7,982 bases of DNA, taken from assembly GCA_938016505.1 (NCBI GenBank), contig CALLWN010000176.1, forward strand, positions 1 to 7,982, given 5' to 3'. The stretch is from an uncultured Sphingomonadaceae bacterium. GTDB lineage: Bacteria; Pseudomonadota; Alphaproteobacteria; Sphingomonadales; Sphingomonadaceae. Under the pieces are notes generated by a model. It ran no database searches. It was not told the DNA's origin and saw nothing but the letters and a program-made list of their open reading frames with translations. Positions 6,077-7,982 of this stretch are shown in pieces (the first letter of the stretch is position 1; each line of letters starts with the position of its first letter). A program made the position numbers and the translations under genes.

Positions 6077-7309
6077 ATGAGCGGGCCATGGCTCTGGGCG
6101 GTTCTGACGGTCCTTGCCGTGGTCGCAGCGGTGGCGGTGGTCCTGCTGCTGACCGGGCGCCGGCCCGGCGGGGACAGGCGCGCCGGGCGCGAGGCAGTGC
6201 TCGCCGCGCTTGCGCTGGAGCTTGCCGCGATCGACCGGCAGCTGGCCGAGGGGAGGCTCGCGCCGGCCGAGGCCGCAGCGCGCGAGGCGGACCTTCGCCG
6301 CCGGCTGGGCGAGGAAGCGGACACGCTCGCGGTCACGCCTGCGGATGCGTCGGGTGCGGGCAGGCGCCCACGCGCCTGGCTTGCGGTGGTGCTGGCTGTC
6401 GCCGTCGTACCGGCGGTGGCGGTGCTCTCCGGGCGATATGGGTGGATGGATCGGCCCGATGTCGTCGGCCGGGCCAGCGGCGCCGGCGGCGCGACAACGG
6501 AGGCGGCGAGGCCGGCCGAGAGTCCGGACGGTGCCGGCAAGGGGGTACGCGAGCTTCTGGCGAGGCTCGAGGCCCGGCTGCAGGCCAACCCGGCCGACCC
6601 CGAGGGCTGGCGGATGCTGGGGTGGAGCCGGTTCGAGCTTGGCGACTATGGCGGCGCGGCGGAAGCCTATGCGCGCGCTGTTGCGCTGGCGCCGCGCAAC
6701 GCCTTGTATCTTTCCGCGCTGGGCGAGGCACAGGTGATGGCGAGCGCGGGTGAAATCACCCCGGCTGCGCGTGCAAGCTTCCGCCGCGCGCTCGAGGTCG
6801 ATCCCGCCGATGCGCGGGCCCGCTACTATCTCGCGGCCGCACGCGACCAGGATGGCGATACCCGTGGGGCCATCGACGCGTGGCTTGGACTCGTCGCCGA
6901 GGACCCTGCGGCGCCCTGGGTTGCGGAACTGCGCACGATCATTCTCGCCCGCGCCAAGGCTGCCGGAATCGACGTGTCAGCCCGCCTTCCGCCGCCCGCA
7001 TCCGCTGCCCTGCCGCGAGACAGGCCGGGCCCGCCCACCGCCGACCAGATCGCTGAGGCCAGCGCCATGTCACCAGCGGACCGGCAGGCGATGATCCGCG
7101 GCATGGTCGACGGGCTTGAGGCACGGCTCGGCGAGAATCCGCTCGACCTTGCCGGCTGGCAGCGGCTGATCCGCGCACGGATGGTGCTTGGCGAGAAGGC
7201 CAAGGCCCGGGCCGCCTATTCAGCGGCGCGCCAGGCCCTCGCGGGCAGCCCCGCCGACTTGCGCGCACTTGAACGCTTTGCCCGGGAGCTGAACCTCCCG
7301 GGCGCCTGA
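6077..7309 (+). CDS. ccmI: Cytochrome c-type biogenesis protein CcmI (CycH), TPR protein
   Basis: A 410-residue inner-membrane protein of System I cytochrome c maturation. CcmI binds apocytochrome c in the periplasm and presents it to the CcmF/CcmH haem ligation complex. It shows the expected order: membrane helix 1 (about 5-26), a charged cytoplasmic segment with the CcmI-like motif IDRQLAEGRLAPAEA (52-66), membrane helix 2 (about 101-118), then periplasmic TPR repeats (about 146-300, for example ADPEGWRMLG and FELGDYGGAAEAY) and a C-terminal TPR-like part containing MIRGMVDGLEARLGENP (339-355). Length is normal for alphaproteobacteria. ATG 6077 is chosen because helix 1 follows at once; GGCGGGG (6062-6068) is a modest Shine-Dalgarno. 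It stands alone: no ccmE, ccmF or ccmH follows, and the next gene is convergent. Position opposite a decahaem cytochrome operon suggests a link, but it may simply be the cell's only ccmI. Confidence 0.92.
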   Translation: MSGPWLWAVLTVLAVVAAVAVVLLLTGRRPGGDRRAGREAVLAALALELAAIDRQLAEGRLAPAEAAAREADLRRRLGEEADTLAVTPADASGAGRRPRAWLAVVLAVAVVPAVAVLSGRYGWMDRPDVVGRASGAGGATTEAARPAESPDGAGKGVRELLARLEARLQANPADPEGWRMLGWSRFELGDYGGAAEAYARAVALAPRNALYLSALGEAQVMASAGEITPAARASFRRALEVDPADARARYYLAAARDQDGDTRGAIDAWLGLVAEDPAAPWVAELRTIILARAKAAGIDVSARLPPPASAALPRDRPGPPTADQIAEASAMSPADRQAMIRGMVDGLEARLGENPLDLAGWQRLIRARMVLGEKAKARAAYSAARQALAGSPADLRALERFARELNLPGA

Positions 7310-7354
7310 CCCCCAGCCAGTCCGGCCACCTTCTGATGTCGGATCGTCACTGCC

Positions 7355-7982
7355 TCACGGGCAGATGGTGCCCCCTGGCGGACAGGGCCTCGTCGCTGGA
7401 CGGGTCGGCATGTCGGCGCTCGGCGGCAGCAGCTCGGTGACTTCCCTGCCGGGCGGCACGACCTCGATCGCCGAGGCGAACACGGCGGCCGATGGAATCG
7501 GCCATCGCCCCTCGTCCCCCCGGGCGTCGGGCACGGTGCGCAGCAGCTCGGACAGGCGGGCATGCGCGCGCGGGGAGAAGGGAAAGGGGCCGACGGGCGC
7601 CGTGCCAGGCGCCGGGACGACAATGGCGTCGCCGGGCCGGTCGATCGGCACGGTCACGCCTCCGGCGGTCACTGCAAGTCGGCCGGGCCTGTCGAGGCCC
7701 CTGGTCCGGGGTCCCGGGCCGCGCAGGACGACGAGCGTCGCCGTATCCGGATCCAGCGCGGGAAGCTCCGGGGGGGAGTCGAGCAGCGCGAGGATGGCGG
7801 GCACCTCCTCGCCAACGACGGCCTCGAGCACGGTGCCGCGAACGCCGATGCTTGCGACCGGGGTCGACACGGCCGCGTCGCCACCCCCGCCTCGGACTGC
7901 ACGGCCCGACATGAAGCGGAAGGCACCGCGTGCGACCGAGGCCGCGACCTCGCCGCCGGCGCGGCCGGGATCGTAGACAAAG
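7355..7982 (-). CDS. FecR-domain protein, C-terminal part (5' end outside the window)
   Basis: The frame runs in from the right edge with no stop, giving 208 visible residues. The first 50 or so match the FecR fold pattern: FVYDPGRAGGEVAASVARGAFRF, with its later half ASVARGAFRF, then STPVASIGVRGT (39-50), the hallmark RGT motif. The rest is Pro/Gly-rich and ends in a short tail with CPPGGTIC. Such stand-alone FecR-domain proteins are often exported and bind ligands or surface structures; they are distinct from the classical FecR that controls FecI. The N-terminus, which would show a signal peptide, is missing here. The ATG at 7912 is internal to the domain and is not the start. It converges on ccmI with a 45-base gap in which I see no clear terminator. 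The family call is firm for the visible part, the role is unknown. Confidence 0.82.
   Translation of the reverse strand, partial: FVYDPGRAGGEVAASVARGAFRFMSGRAVRGGGGDAAVSTPVASIGVRGTVLEAVVGEEVPAILALLDSPPELPALDPDTATLVVLRGPGPRTRGLDRPGRLAVTAGGVTVPIDRPGDAIVVPAPGTAPVGPFPFSPRAHARLSELLRTVPDARGDEGRWPIPSAAVFASAIEVVPPGREVTELLPPSADMPTRPATRPCPPGGTICP

Noticed and set aside
5673..6080. Open frames in the divergent region on both strands (for example 5673-6080 plus and 5681-5929 minus)
   Set aside because: Translations are Arg/Pro/Gly-rich, have no recognisable motif and no convincing ribosome binding site.
3404..7309. A 1301-codon open frame on the plus strand
   Set aside because: Its first two thirds are antisense to gene A, which has clear FAD, CNB and ferredoxin motifs, and the middle crosses the intergenic region. 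Only the last 410 codons (ccmI from 6077) are real; high GC makes stop codons rare.
7310..7354. Bidirectional terminator between ccmI and the FecR-domain gene
   Set aside because: The 45 bases show no stable stem and no T-run on either strand.

Overview
The window is GC-rich throughout (roughly 70% by eye) and holds five convincing protein genes. The codon usage, the CcmI-type cytochrome c maturation protein and the general style of the proteins suggest a high-GC proteobacterium, most likely an alphaproteobacterium. I cannot resolve the order from sequence alone.

Layout: 1-338 has no convincing gene but carries a 20-base match to the 3' end of a tRNA-Pro gene (197-216), a possible attachment-site scar. 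From 5485 down to 339, on the minus strand, lies a tight three-gene operon. Gene A (3020-5485) encodes an 821-residue cytoplasmic fusion of an FAD/NAD(P) oxidoreductase, two cyclic-nucleotide-binding (CNB) domains and a 16-cysteine ferredoxin module. Gene B (2134-3000) encodes a five-helix membrane protein with two perfectly spaced histidine pairs, as in diheme cytochromes b. Gene C (339-2126) encodes a protein with an N-terminal FHA-like domain, one membrane helix and ten CxxCH haem c motifs. A 591-base region (5486-6076) without a recognisable gene separates this operon from the divergent ccmI (6077-7309, plus strand). At the right edge is the C-terminal part of a FecR-domain protein on the minus strand (7355-7982), convergent with ccmI.

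How they may work together: the operon reads as a complete electron wire across the inner membrane, running from NAD(P)H through FAD, four [4Fe-4S] clusters and two b haems to ten periplasmic c haems (or in reverse). Unusually, both its cytoplasmic end (two CNB domains) and its periplasmic cytochrome (a cytoplasmic FHA-like domain) carry signalling-type domains. CcmI next door would help attach the ten c haems. I know of no characterised system with this composition; its terminal donor or acceptor is not in the window.
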